DNA from: BP-464 sp045805505 | GTDB lineage: Bacteria; Actinomycetota; Thermoleophilia; Solirubrobacterales; Solirubrobacteraceae | Length of the DNA: 64,000 nucleotides | Reading direction: 5' to 3' | Assembly: GCA_045805505.1 (NCBI GenBank) | Contig: JBJMLA010000061.1 | Coordinates: 52,036-116,035, forward strand | Part shown: piece by piece, positions 1 through 8,599 of the stretch | Layout: the number at the start of each line of letters is the position of its first letter | How positions within the stretch are numbered: the first letter of the stretch is position 1 | Made by a program: the position numbers and the translations under genes | The notes under the pieces: model-generated | The model's input: only the letters and a program-made list of their open reading frames with translations | Databases searched by the model: none | What the model was told of the DNA's origin: nothing

Positions 1-60
1 GAGCGCCAGATCCGCCTGCAGCGCGAGTCCGGCTGGAAGGTCGTCGACGGCGGTTCCTGA
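1..60 (+). CDS. C-terminal end of an unidentified protein (partial)
   Basis: Only the last 19 codons are in the window, ending in TGA at 58-60. The visible residues end ESGWKVVDGGS. A short amphipathic strand of this kind closes many NTF2-like or lumazine-binding-like domains, but there is too little to assign a family. The frame is open from base 1. A 36-base gap separates it from the next gene on the same strand. Confidence 0.55.
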   Translation, partial: ERQIRLQRESGWKVVDGGS

Positions 61-96
61 GCGCCGCGGCATCCTGCCGCCCGTTCTCTCAGCGAC

Positions 97-2505
97 ATGG
101 TGATCAACTGGCTCCTGTACCCGGTGGCGCTCACGGTCGCGGCCACCGGCCACGGTCTGCTGGTGCGGCGTGTCGCCCGGGGCCCGTCGAACCTGCTGCT
201 GCTGCCGACGGGCTTCGCCTCCATGATCGTCCTGACGACGATGTGCATGGTCACGTCGCTGCACGGCGTGGCCTGGCTGGCGATCGTCGTGCCCACCGTC
301 GCGGGGCTGGTCCTGGGCCGTGCCGATCTGGCGGCGTTCCGCGCCGCGCCGCGCGCCGACTGGCAGTGGGCGGCGGGCGCCGCGCTGATCGCCTTCGGCA
401 TCTTCGCCGTGCCCGTGGTGCTCTCGGGACAGCTCAGCTTCACGGGCTACTCGATGATCACCGACACCGGCAACCACTTCGACCTCACCGCGCAGCTGGT
501 CGAGTTCGGCAAGGTCCGGCCGAACCCCGTCGACTCCTCCTACGCCGAGTCGGTTCGCAAGCTGATGGACGCGAACTACCCCATCGGCCTGCACTCGCTC
601 CTGGGCGGGTGGTCGGAGCTGCTGGGCCGCGAGCTCGCCTGGATGTACCAGCCGACCGTGGCCTTCGCCGCTCCCATGGGCGCGCTGGCCGCCTTTGGGG
701 TGCTGCGGTGGATCGGCCTGCCGCCCGCGCTGCGCGCCGCGGCCGCCGTGGTCGTCGTCCAGCCGAACCTCCTGTTCGCCTACGGCCTCGTCGCCGGGTT
801 CAAGGAGCTGTTCGGCGCGATGATGCTGCTGGCGGTCCTCGCCCTGCTCGTCGAAGGCTTCCAGGCCGCAGACCGCCGGCTGATCGTCGCGGCCGTGCCG
901 CTGGCGGCGGGCATCTGCGTCTTCACCGTGACCATTGCGCCGTGGATGGGGATGGTCCTCCTCGTCTTCTTCCTCGCGGCGATGATCTGGCCCGGCGCCA
1001 CCGCCGGTGGCCGCGTCCGCACGCTGGGCCGCTGGATCCTCCTGACCGCCACGGCGGTGGTGCTGTCGTGGCCGCTGTTCCCGTCGATCAAGACGTCCTC
1101 GGAGGTCAGCGCCGGCACCGGCGGGCTCTCGCAGGTGGTGACGTCGACGACCGACATCGGCAACCTCGCCGCCCCGCTCGACGGCCTCACGAGTGTCGGG
1201 ATCTGGCTGACCGGCGACTACCGCTATCCGCTCGCCTCCAACATCGACCTGACCCACGGGCTGATCTACCTGGTCATCGCGCTCGCGGCCCTCGGCGCGG
1301 CCAGCGCGTTCTGGAGACGCCGGCCGGAGATCGTCGCGGCGGCCCTCGCCGCCGTCGTCGTGCTGCTCGTGGTCCCGTCGCGCACCGGGCCGTGGGTCGA
1401 CGCGAAGGTCTTCGCCGTCACCGGCACGCTGATCCTGCTGCTCGCGTTCATGGGCGCCGCCGTCTTCGCCCAGCGCCGCCGCACCATCCCTCTGGCGTGG
1501 ATCCTCGCCGCGATCGTCAGCGGCGGCGTGCTCTACGGCAACGCCCTGGCGATCCACAGCGCGACGCTCGCCCCCGTCAAGCGCCTCAGCCAGCTCGAGG
1601 ACATCGCCCGGCACTTCGGCAGCGAGGGGCCGACGCTCGCGCCGTCCTTCGACGAGTACGCCGAGTACTTCCTGCGGCACATGAAGACCACCGGCCGGGT
1701 CAACCCGCCGGCGGGCTTTGCCGGCGACCCGCCGCTGTTCGGCGCCGACATCGACAACATCGGCTTCGAGTTCGTCGAGGGCTTCAAGCTGCTCGTCGTC
1801 CGCCGCAACCCGCAGCGCAGCCGCCCGCCGGGCAACTACGCGCTGGCCTACCGCACGGCCGACTACGACGTCTGGCGACGCGTCGCGGACCGCTCGACGC
1901 TGGTCACGCACATCCCGCTCGATCCCGGTCTCAGCGAACGTCCCAAGTCGCTCTGCGACGACCTCGTCGCGGGGCTCGGCGCCTACCCCAAGGGCGGCCG
2001 GCTGCGCTGGGCGCTCGCCACCCGGCCAACCGTCTTCCTGCCGACCGATGCGCCGGTCCGCGCGGGCAACTGGGCACCCGATCCCGCGGGCGCCGCCGTG
2101 CGCACCAACGGCCCCGGGCGCGTGGCGGGAGCGGTCACCATCGAGGAGGCGGGCACCTACCGGCTCTGGCAGTACGGCTCGTTCGAGCGGCCGCTGACGA
2201 TCGTCGTCGACGGCAAGGTCGTCGCGCGGCTCTCCTATCTCTCCGACTACGGCAACGAGGCGATCAACGCCGGCGTCGTGACCCTCGGCAAGGGCCGCCA
2301 CACCGTCGAGCTGCGGCGCGGCGGCGGCAGCCTGCGCCCGGGCAACGGCGACGCCACGGGAAGCCGGTACGCCGGTCCGCTGCTGTTCGAGCGCGAGGGC
2401 GGATCGGCGAAGCCCTTCTACACGAGCTCGGTCAAGGACACCTTCAAGGTGTGCCGCAGCAACCGCCCGCTGGACTGGGTCGAGCTGCTTCCGCCGTCAG
2501 CCTGA
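97..2505 (+). CDS. large multi-pass membrane protein, GT-C-like, with extracytoplasmic C-terminal domain
   Basis: An 802-residue protein. Roughly residues 1-500 hold a dozen hydrophobic helices. A polar loop after the first helices carries an acidic motif (SMITDTGNHFDLTAQ), placed as in GT-C polyprenyl-phosphosugar-dependent transferases. The last ~300 residues are soluble and end in a beta-rich stretch (TYRLWQYGS, TIVVDGKVVARLS, RHTVELRRGGG) resembling a carbohydrate-binding sandwich. The 629-residue protein at 49853-51742 has a similar layout, with NPDSHQVVGSAE at the equivalent place. A role in transferring sugars outside the membrane is inferred from fold and context; donor and acceptor are unknown. 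It ends tail-to-tail with the next gene, overlapping 9 bases. Confidence 0.75.
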   Translation: MVINWLLYPVALTVAATGHGLLVRRVARGPSNLLLLPTGFASMIVLTTMCMVTSLHGVAWLAIVVPTVAGLVLGRADLAAFRAAPRADWQWAAGAALIAFGIFAVPVVLSGQLSFTGYSMITDTGNHFDLTAQLVEFGKVRPNPVDSSYAESVRKLMDANYPIGLHSLLGGWSELLGRELAWMYQPTVAFAAPMGALAAFGVLRWIGLPPALRAAAAVVVVQPNLLFAYGLVAGFKELFGAMMLLAVLALLVEGFQAADRRLIVAAVPLAAGICVFTVTIAPWMGMVLLVFFLAAMIWPGATAGGRVRTLGRWILLTATAVVLSWPLFPSIKTSSEVSAGTGGLSQVVTSTTDIGNLAAPLDGLTSVGIWLTGDYRYPLASNIDLTHGLIYLVIALAALGAASAFWRRRPEIVAAALAAVVVLLVVPSRTGPWVDAKVFAVTGTLILLLAFMGAAVFAQRRRTIPLAWILAAIVSGGVLYGNALAIHSATLAPVKRLSQLEDIARHFGSEGPTLAPSFDEYAEYFLRHMKTTGRVNPPAGFAGDPPLFGADIDNIGFEFVEGFKLLVVRRNPQRSRPPGNYALAYRTADYDVWRRVADRSTLVTHIPLDPGLSERPKSLCDDLVAGLGAYPKGGRLRWALATRPTVFLPTDAPVRAGNWAPDPAGAAVRTNGPGRVAGAVTIEEAGTYRLWQYGSFERPLTIVVDGKVVARLSYLSDYGNEAINAGVVTLGKGRHTVELRRGGGSLRPGNGDATGSRYAGPLLFEREGGSAKPFYTSSVKDTFKVCRSNRPLDWVELLPPSA

Positions 2506-4365
2506 GCGGTGCCCGGCGCGGTAGAGCAGCCGCAACAGGGCGAACAGCGGCCGGCGCAGCGCCGGGCGTGAGCTGACGGCCAGGAGCGGGCGCAGCATCT
2601 CCGGCGGCAGGAACCCGTCGGGCCCCAGCAGCGCCATCGCGTCGTCGCCGGTGCGCGCCCGGAACTCCTCGTAGCGGCGCTGATGCTCGATCTCTGCCGC
2701 GACGACCGGCGCGACGTGCCGGCCGGGTGCAGCGAGGACCTCGTCGTAGAGCGCCTCCATCCGCTCGGCCACGTCGGCCCAGCGGTAGCGCGCGGCGGCG
2801 GCGCGCAGCAGCGCCACGTGCTCGTCGCGCGCGGGGCCCCGCGCCAGCAGCGAGACGGCCCGGCGCGCCGAGGCCTCCGCGTCCCACGGCGCGATCGTGG
2901 CCGCCTCTGCGGGCAGCGACTCGCCCATCGCGCCGACGGGCGCGAACAGGCACGGCACCCCCGCCTCGGCCGCCTCGAAGGGCATCAGGCCGAAGCCCTC
3001 CTCGACCGACGCGAAGACGACGGCGGCGCAGTGCTCGAGCAGCCACGCGCGCTCGCGCTCGCTGACCCTGCCCAGGGTCGTCAGCCCCGGCTGCGCCGCC
3101 ACCGCCGGCGAGCCCCCGTGCTCTGCCCGCGGCCCGGCGAGCACCAGGCCGCCGTCCCAGCCCGCGGCGCGCAGCGCCTGCCAGAGGGCCACGGCGAACG
3201 GCCGGTTCTTGTGCGCGAGATCGGTGCCCAGCATGAGCAGGAACGGCTCGTCGGAGACGCCGTCGGGCCGCCGCGCCTCACCGGCCGGCGGGTCGGCCCG
3301 GTCCACGCCGATCGGCACGACGCTCGCCTGCGCGGGCTCGAGCAGCTCGTCGCGCAGCGCCTCGCGCCGCGCGTGCTCGGTGAAGAACACCGTGCGGTCG
3401 GCCCAGGCCAGGGCGATGCGGCAGACCTGCCGGTAGTCCTCCCAGTCCGCCGGCGAGGCGAAGTAGGACGGGGTCCGGTAGAGCAGCTGGTCCTGCTGGG
3501 TGACGATGATCCGCCGGCCCAGCCGCTGCAGCAGGCGCAGGTCGTGGATCGTGAAGACCTGGAAGGGGCGGTGGACCACGTCGTCGACGATCCCGCTGTC
3601 GACGACGTCTGCGTAGCTCTTGAGCTCGATCCCGTCGAGCGCGCGCAGCTCCTCCAGCGCGCCCGGCGCCACGTCCTCGAGTGGCGGCAGGACGATCCGC
3701 AGGCGCAGGCCCTCGCGGCCGGCTAGGGCGCGGACGAGCTCGAGCGTGTGGACCTGGGTGCCGGCCCCGCCCGCGACGAGGCTGCGCGCGTCGATCGTCA
3801 CGCGCGGCCCGAGCGCGCGGGCCCGGGCCAGGTCGCGCGCGTGGCCCGCCGGCCCGTCGGCGTCGGAGACGAGGTCGACGCCCACCGCCGCGCCGTCGCC
3901 GACGAGGTTGGTCAGGCCGTGCTCCGCGCAGCGCGCGGCGAAGCCGCGCGCGAAACCGGCAGGGTCGCGAGGGTCGAGGCCCGCGGTGTCGACGAGCTGC
4001 AGCGCCTCGGCGGTCAGCAGCACGCAGCCCGCGGCCGGAGCGTCGGCGACCACCGCCTGACCGAGCGCCGGGTCGACCGCGGCGAGCCGCGCGGCGGGCG
4101 CGGCCACCGGCACCGCGGTCACGACGCCGACGGCGAGGCCCGCGGGCCGCGCCGACAGCGCGGCCAGCCAGTTCTCCGGGACGTCGATGCGCTCGGAGAC
4201 GACGACCACGTCGGCGGCGGGACCGCTCAGCGCGGCGGCGAGGCCGGCGGCGTCGATGACATCGGCGGGCACGCCGGCGCGCGCGGTCAGCGACGCCGTC
4301 CACGCGGGGTCCGGCTCGGCCCCGTCGCCCAGCGCGACACACACCTTGAGGGGCCGGGTGCTCAC
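2497..4365 (-). CDS. large GT4 glycosyltransferase with GT2-like N-terminal region
   Basis: A 622-residue cytoplasmic sugar transferase. Residues ~190-600 form a GT-B/GT4 unit: TIDARSLVAGGAGTQVH at the N-lobe, the LGTDLAHKNRP donor-lobe start, and an EX7E motif in VEEGFGLMPFEAAEAG. The first ~185 residues look like a degenerate GT2 Rossmann domain (DVVVVSERIDVPENWL) without a convincing DXD, so it may be structural. The GTG at 4365 is chosen because a TAGCGT box ends 8 nt before it. An in-frame GTG/ATG-type extension to 4407 would run through that promoter. Divergent from the WecG-type gene at 4482. Substrates cannot be read from sequence. Confidence 0.83.
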   Translation of the reverse strand: MSTRPLKVCVALGDGAEPDPAWTASLTARAGVPADVIDAAGLAAALSGPAADVVVVSERIDVPENWLAALSARPAGLAVGVVTAVPVAAPAARLAAVDPALGQAVVADAPAAGCVLLTAEALQLVDTAGLDPRDPAGFARGFAARCAEHGLTNLVGDGAAVGVDLVSDADGPAGHARDLARARALGPRVTIDARSLVAGGAGTQVHTLELVRALAGREGLRLRIVLPPLEDVAPGALEELRALDGIELKSYADVVDSGIVDDVVHRPFQVFTIHDLRLLQRLGRRIIVTQQDQLLYRTPSYFASPADWEDYRQVCRIALAWADRTVFFTEHARREALRDELLEPAQASVVPIGVDRADPPAGEARRPDGVSDEPFLLMLGTDLAHKNRPFAVALWQALRAAGWDGGLVLAGPRAEHGGSPAVAAQPGLTTLGRVSERERAWLLEHCAAVVFASVEEGFGLMPFEAAEAGVPCLFAPVGAMGESLPAEAATIAPWDAEASARRAVSLLARGPARDEHVALLRAAAARYRWADVAERMEALYDEVLAAPGRHVAPVVAAEIEHQRRYEEFRARTGDDAMALLGPDGFLPPEMLRPLLAVSSRPALRRPLFALLRLLYRAGHRSG

Positions 4366-4373
4366 GTGCAACA

Positions 4374-4379
4374 ACGCTA
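4374..4379 (-). promoter_or_regulatory. -10 box TAGCGT for the GT4 gene starting at 4365
   Basis: On the minus strand TAGCGT is followed by 8 nt and then GTG. There is no room for a Shine-Dalgarno site, so the transcript is probably leaderless. No confident -35 was identified. Confidence 0.6.
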
Positions 4380-4481
4380 GTCCCGGCCCCGGACTGGGTA
4401 GAGTCAACGTGCTGCTCCCGGTGCGTGCCGGTCCAGTTGCCGCGACTTTTTGCTCGCCGCTCCGTTAGCAGTCTGAACAGG

Positions 4482-5315
4482 ATGCCCGCACGCTCGACAT
4501 CCGGACTTGATGCACTGCCGCTCCGCGAGAGCCCGGCGGTGAAGCTGCCGACCGTGCCCGTCGTCGGCACGTCGCTGGCCATCACCGACTACGACGAGAC
4601 GATGAGCTGGATGGACTCGGTCGTCGCGCGTCGCGATCGGGTGTGCCTGACCGCCGCGGCGGTGCACCTCGTGATGGTCGCCAAGGAGGACGCGGAGACC
4701 CGCCGCGCGGTCAGCCAGGCCCTCGCCGTCCCCGACGGCCAGCCGCTCGTCTGGGCCATGAAGGCGCTCGGCCACACCGGCGCCTCCCGCGTCTACGGCC
4801 CCGAGCTGATGGACCGCTACTGCGCCCGCTCGGCCGGCACCGGCGTGAAGATGTTCCTCTACGGCGGCCGCAACCAGGGCGCGCTCGTCGAGCTCGCCCT
4901 GCAGCTGCGCAAGCGCCACCCCGGCCTGCGGATCGTCGGCGGCTACTCGCCGCCCTACCGCCCGCTGACCGGCGAGGAGGAGCGCTGGGTCGCCGCCGAG
5001 ATCGATCGCAGCGGCGCCGACGTCGTGTGGGTCGGCACGGGCCAGCCCAAGCAGGAGAAGTGGATGGCCCACATGCGGCCGGTGCTCGCCGCGCCCCTGC
5101 TCGTCGGGATCGGCGCCGCGTTCGACTTCCACGCCGGCCTGGTGCCGCAGGCGCCGAGCTGGATGCAGAACCTGGGCATGGAGTGGCTGTTCCGCCTCGC
5201 CCAGGAGCCGCGACGGCTGTGGCGGCGTTACGCCCGCTACAACCCGCGCTTCGTGATGGGCTTCGCGCGTCAGTACGCCGCCGCACGCGCGCGCTCGTCG
5301 GTTCCCGGCAAGTAG
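4482..5315 (+). CDS. WecG/TagA/CpsF-type glycosyltransferase (GT26), first copy
   Basis: A 277-residue GT26 enzyme. Members add the second sugar (often N-acetylmannosaminuronic acid, N-acetylmannosamine or glucose) to an undecaprenyl-diphosphate-linked sugar at the inner membrane face. Family landmarks are present: AVPDGQPLVW with the conserved Asp, WVGTGQPKQEKWM, IGAAFDFHAG, and GMEWLFRLAQEPRRLWRRY. The ATG at 4482 gives normal family length; a CAGTCT box lies 7 nt upstream. The alternative in-frame start at 4425 adds 19 unconserved residues. The dehydrogenase at 5326 follows. A second GT26 gene lies at 49011. Confidence 0.9.
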   Translation: MPARSTSGLDALPLRESPAVKLPTVPVVGTSLAITDYDETMSWMDSVVARRDRVCLTAAAVHLVMVAKEDAETRRAVSQALAVPDGQPLVWAMKALGHTGASRVYGPELMDRYCARSAGTGVKMFLYGGRNQGALVELALQLRKRHPGLRIVGGYSPPYRPLTGEEERWVAAEIDRSGADVVWVGTGQPKQEKWMAHMRPVLAAPLLVGIGAAFDFHAGLVPQAPSWMQNLGMEWLFRLAQEPRRLWRRYARYNPRFVMGFARQYAAARARSSVPGK

Positions 5316-5318
5316 CCT
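5313..5318 (+). promoter_or_regulatory. -10 box TAGCCT built on the upstream stop codon
   Basis: The TAG that ends the GT26 gene (5313-5315) is the start of TAGCCT, which lies 7 nt before the ATG at 5326. This suggests an extra leaderless promoter inside an otherwise same-strand unit. Confidence 0.55.
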
Positions 5319-5325
5319 GAGCAGC

Positions 5326-6582
5326 ATGGATGCCGACGTCTCGGTCATCGGGCTCGGGCGCGTCGGACTGCCGCTCGCGCTGAGCTTCGTCGACCGCGGC
5401 CTGCGGGTCATCGGCGTCGACCGCGACGCCAGCCGCCTCGACGCCCTGCGCGACGGCCGGATGCCCTTCCACGAGGAGGGCGGCGACGAGATGCTCGCCC
5501 GCGTCATCGCGTCGGGCCGCTTCAGCCTCAGCGCCTCCGCCGTCGACGCGGCCAACGCCGAGCACATCGTGCTGACCGTCGGCACGCCGTCGTTCTCCCA
5601 CATCGAGATCGACGTGTCGGAGATCCGCGCGGTGCTCGACGAGCTGATCCCCGTGCTGGCCCCCGGCCAGGCGATCTCGCTGCGCTCGACGATCGCGCCC
5701 GGCACCACCGACTTCGTCGCGGGCTACCTCGCCAAGCACCGCGGTCTGGCCATCGACGAGGAGCTGTTCGTCGCGCACGCGCCCGAGCGCATCGCCGCGG
5801 GCCGCTTCTTCGAGGAGATCGACACGCTGCCGTGCATCATCGGCGGCGTCGGCCCGGAGTCGGGCGAGCGGGCCGCACAGCTGTTCAGCGTCTTCGACGC
5901 GCCGATCCGCCAGACGACGCCGGCGCAGGCCGAGCTGGCCAAGATCTGGACCAACATCCTGCGCTACACGAACTTCGCGCTGCCCAACCTCCTGATGATG
6001 GACTGCGAGCAGTACGGCGCGAACGTCTTCGAGGTCATCGACCTGATCAACCGCGACTACCCGCGCGGCGGCATGGCCCAGCCCGGGCTGACCGCGGGCA
6101 CCTGCCTGCGCAAGGACTTCGCCTTCTCCGAGGAGCGCTCGCACGCCCCGGGCATGCTGCTGGCCGTCTCGCGCGTCAACGAGTCGGTGCCGCTGTTCCT
6201 CGTCGAGGGCCTCAAGCGCCGCCTGGGCAGCGTCTCGGGCCGCAAGATCGCCGTCCTCGGCCTGGCCTTCAAGGCCGACACCGACGACGAGCGCGACTCG
6301 CTGGCCCACAAGCTCATCCGGCTGCTCGAGCGCGAGCTCGCCGACGTCGCCATCCACGACCCGATGGTGCCGACCCCGACCCAGTCCTTCAACGAGGTCG
6401 TCGCCGACGCCGCGGCCGTCGTCATGACCACCAACCACAGCGCGTTCCGCGACCCGTCCTGCCTGGCCGAGCTCGCGCGCGTCGGCGGCCCCGACACGCT
6501 GATCGTCGACCCGTGGGACTGCTGGGGCGTCGGTCAGGTCTTCACCTACGCCAGCGAAGCCGTCGCGCTCTCCCACGCATGA
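5326..6582 (+). CDS. UDP-glucose/GDP-mannose dehydrogenase family enzyme
   Basis: A 418-residue NAD-dependent nucleotide-sugar dehydrogenase, of the type oxidising C6 of the sugar to a uronic acid in two steps. The N-terminal Rossmann motif is GLGRVGLPLA (residues 9-18), then STIAPGTTDF and HAPERIAAGRFFEEI. The catalytic Cys is probably Cys260 in LTAGTCLRKDF; the usual GGxC glycines are replaced, so this differs from textbook UGD. The C-terminal domain begins near KIAVLGLAFKADTDDERDS. It overlaps the epimerase at 6579 by ATGA and is likely co-transcribed with it. The exact substrate (UDP-Glc, UDP-HexNAc or GDP-Man) is undetermined. Confidence 0.88.
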   Translation: MDADVSVIGLGRVGLPLALSFVDRGLRVIGVDRDASRLDALRDGRMPFHEEGGDEMLARVIASGRFSLSASAVDAANAEHIVLTVGTPSFSHIEIDVSEIRAVLDELIPVLAPGQAISLRSTIAPGTTDFVAGYLAKHRGLAIDEELFVAHAPERIAAGRFFEEIDTLPCIIGGVGPESGERAAQLFSVFDAPIRQTTPAQAELAKIWTNILRYTNFALPNLLMMDCEQYGANVFEVIDLINRDYPRGGMAQPGLTAGTCLRKDFAFSEERSHAPGMLLAVSRVNESVPLFLVEGLKRRLGSVSGRKIAVLGLAFKADTDDERDSLAHKLIRLLERELADVAIHDPMVPTPTQSFNEVVADAAAVVMTTNHSAFRDPSCLAELARVGGPDTLIVDPWDCWGVGQVFTYASEAVALSHA

Positions 6583-7553
6583 GCCGCGTCCTGGTCACCG
6601 GCGGCGCCGGCACCATCGGCACCGCGGTCGTGCGGCGGCTGCTGCGCGACCCCGACTACGAGGTCCGCGTCGCCGACCAGCGCGAGGCGCCGAGCTGGAT
6701 GCGCGAGGGCTGCGAGGTCCGCGCCGTCGACCTGCGCGACCTGTCCGCCGCGCGCGAGGCCACCGAGGGCTGCACGCACGTCATCCACCTCGCCGCGATC
6801 GTCGGGGGCATCGGCAACTTCCACAAGCTGCCCCACACCCTCACCGAGGTCAACAACGCGCTCTACAACGGCGTCGTGCACGCGGCGCTCGACCACGCCA
6901 TCGAGCGCTTCGTCTACGTCAGCTCGTCGATGGTCTTCGAGCGCGCCGAGCAGTACCCGACGCGCGAGGACTACCTGCGCGACTGCCCCGTGCCCGACTC
7001 CGCCTACGGGTTCTCCAAGCTGACCGGCGAGGTCTACTGCCGCGCCGCCCACGACGAGCACGGCCTGCCCTACACGATCGTGCGCCCGTTCAACGCGTAC
7101 GGCCCGGGCGAGGAGCCCGAGCCCGAGCCGGGCATCGCCCACGTGGTCCCCGACCTCATCCGCAAGGTCCTGGAGCTGGGGCCGGGCGAGCCGCTGCCGA
7201 TCTTCGGCGACGGCACGCAGACCCGCACGCTGACCTACGTCGACGACATCGCCGACGGCATCGTCACCGCGATGTCCTCGCCGGCCGGGCTCAACGAGGA
7301 CTTCAACATCTCCGCGTCGGAGGAGCAGACGGTCGCCGAGATCGCCCGCGTCATCTGGGAGGTCTGCGGCCGCGACCCCGAGGCCTTCGCACTCAGCCAC
7401 GAGCCCACCTACGCCGTCGACGTGCGCCGGCGCTGGCCCGACGTCTCCAAGGCCAAGAGCATGCTGGGCTGGGAGGCGCAGATCCCCGTCCGCGAGGGCG
7501 TGGCCCGCACCGTGGAGTGGATCCGCTCGTGCACGTCTGTCTCAGCCTCCTGA
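6579..7553 (+). CDS. NAD-dependent sugar-nucleotide epimerase/dehydratase (extended SDR)
   Basis: A 324-residue extended short-chain dehydrogenase acting on a nucleotide sugar. GGAGTIGTAVV near residue 8 binds NAD(P). The catalytic set is Ser in YVSSSMVFE and YGFSK (Tyr-x3-Lys). The C-terminal TLTYVDDIADGI is the usual substrate-lobe signature. The ATG at 6579 overlaps the stop of the dehydrogenase (ATGA), so the two are translationally coupled. Acting on the uronic-acid product of that gene is a natural guess, for example a UDP-uronate 4-epimerase, but GDP-sugar epimerases look similar. Confidence 0.88.
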   Translation: MSRVLVTGGAGTIGTAVVRRLLRDPDYEVRVADQREAPSWMREGCEVRAVDLRDLSAAREATEGCTHVIHLAAIVGGIGNFHKLPHTLTEVNNALYNGVVHAALDHAIERFVYVSSSMVFERAEQYPTREDYLRDCPVPDSAYGFSKLTGEVYCRAAHDEHGLPYTIVRPFNAYGPGEEPEPEPGIAHVVPDLIRKVLELGPGEPLPIFGDGTQTRTLTYVDDIADGIVTAMSSPAGLNEDFNISASEEQTVAEIARVIWEVCGRDPEAFALSHEPTYAVDVRRRWPDVSKAKSMLGWEAQIPVREGVARTVEWIRSCTSVSAS

Positions 7554-8599
7554 CGCTGTTTCCCGGGCGCGTCGGGGGCTCGGAGACCAACGTCCGCGGC
7601 GTCCTGGGCGCGTTTGCCGCGGGACACGGCCCCGAACGCCTGACGGTGCTGGGCAACCGGCACATGGGCGCCGAGTACGCGGGCTGGCCCGTCACGCCGG
7701 TCCCCGCCTACCGGCCCGGCAACTCGAACCTGACGCGCTTCATCGCGATGAACGTGGGCCGGATCCACCCCGAGGTCAGCGGCCGCGAGTACGACGTCGT
7801 CCACTATCCGGTGACCGTGCCGGTGCCGGCCATCGACGGCCCGGCGCGCGTGGTCACGCTGCTCGACGTCCAGCACCACGAGCTGCCGCAGATGTTCTCG
7901 CGCGGGGAGCGCCGGCTGCGCTCCTGGGCCTACGACGGCGCGGCACGCGGCGCCGATCTCGTCATCACCATCTCCGAGCACGCCAAGCGCGGCATCGTCG
8001 AGCACGTCGGCGTGCCGGCCGAGCGGATCGAGGTCATCGGCCTCGGCGTCGACCACGAGCGCTTCACACCCGAGGGCCCGGCGCGCGACGACCTGGGCGA
8101 CTACGTCCTGTACCCGGCCAACCTGTGGCCCCACAAGAACCACGACCGGCTGCTCGACGCCTGGCGTGCGATCGACGACCTGACGCTGGTGCTGACCGGC
8201 CAGACGTTCGGGCGCACCATCGCCCAGGACCGGGTCGTCCACCTCGGCCATGTCCCCCACGACGAGCTCCCGGCGCTGTACCGCGGCGCGCGCGCCGTCG
8301 TGTTCCCGAGCCTGTTCGAGGGCTTCGGCGTGCCGGTGCTCGAGGCGATGGCCTGCGGCACGCCCGTGGCCGCCTCCGACCGCGGTGCGTTGGCCGAGGT
8401 CGCCGGCGGCGCGGCGCGGACGTTCGACCCCGACGACCCGGCGGCGATCGTCGCGGCGGTGCGCGCCGCGGTCGGCGACGACACGCTGCGCGCCGCGGGC
8501 CTGGCGCAGGCCGCGCGCTTCACGTGGACGGCGGCCGCCGACGCGCACGTCGCGGCCTACCGGCGCGCGCTGGACTACGCCGGGACGCCGATCAGGTAG
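7529..8599 (+). CDS. GT4 family glycosyltransferase
   Basis: A 356-residue retaining GT-B enzyme. The N-terminal lobe starts LFPGRVGGSETNVRG, the donor lobe LYPANLWPHKNHDRLL, and the EX7E motif is FEGFGVPVLEAMACG. The GTG at 7529 places the glycine-rich loop at the usual distance from the N-terminus. A second GTG at 7517 is possible. Either start lies inside the end of the epimerase gene, so it belongs to the unit 4482-8599. It ends 25 bases into the 3' end of the opposite-strand methyltransferase. Donor and acceptor are unknown. Confidence 0.88.
   Translation: MHVCLSLLTLFPGRVGGSETNVRGVLGAFAAGHGPERLTVLGNRHMGAEYAGWPVTPVPAYRPGNSNLTRFIAMNVGRIHPEVSGREYDVVHYPVTVPVPAIDGPARVVTLLDVQHHELPQMFSRGERRLRSWAYDGAARGADLVITISEHAKRGIVEHVGVPAERIEVIGLGVDHERFTPEGPARDDLGDYVLYPANLWPHKNHDRLLDAWRAIDDLTLVLTGQTFGRTIAQDRVVHLGHVPHDELPALYRGARAVVFPSLFEGFGVPVLEAMACGTPVAASDRGALAEVAGGAARTFDPDDPAAIVAAVRAAVGDDTLRAAGLAQAARFTWTAAADAHVAAYRRALDYAGTPIR

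Noticed and set aside
243..2576. Long plus-strand open frame overlapping the first membrane protein
   Set aside because: Its product is almost only Arg, Pro, Gly and Ala with no domain, as GC-rich DNA gives in the shadow of a real gene. The frame at 97 has coherent membrane helices.
4711..6576. 621-codon minus-strand frame opposite the dehydrogenase
   Set aside because: Shadow of GLGRVGLPLA-type coding DNA; no recognisable domain.
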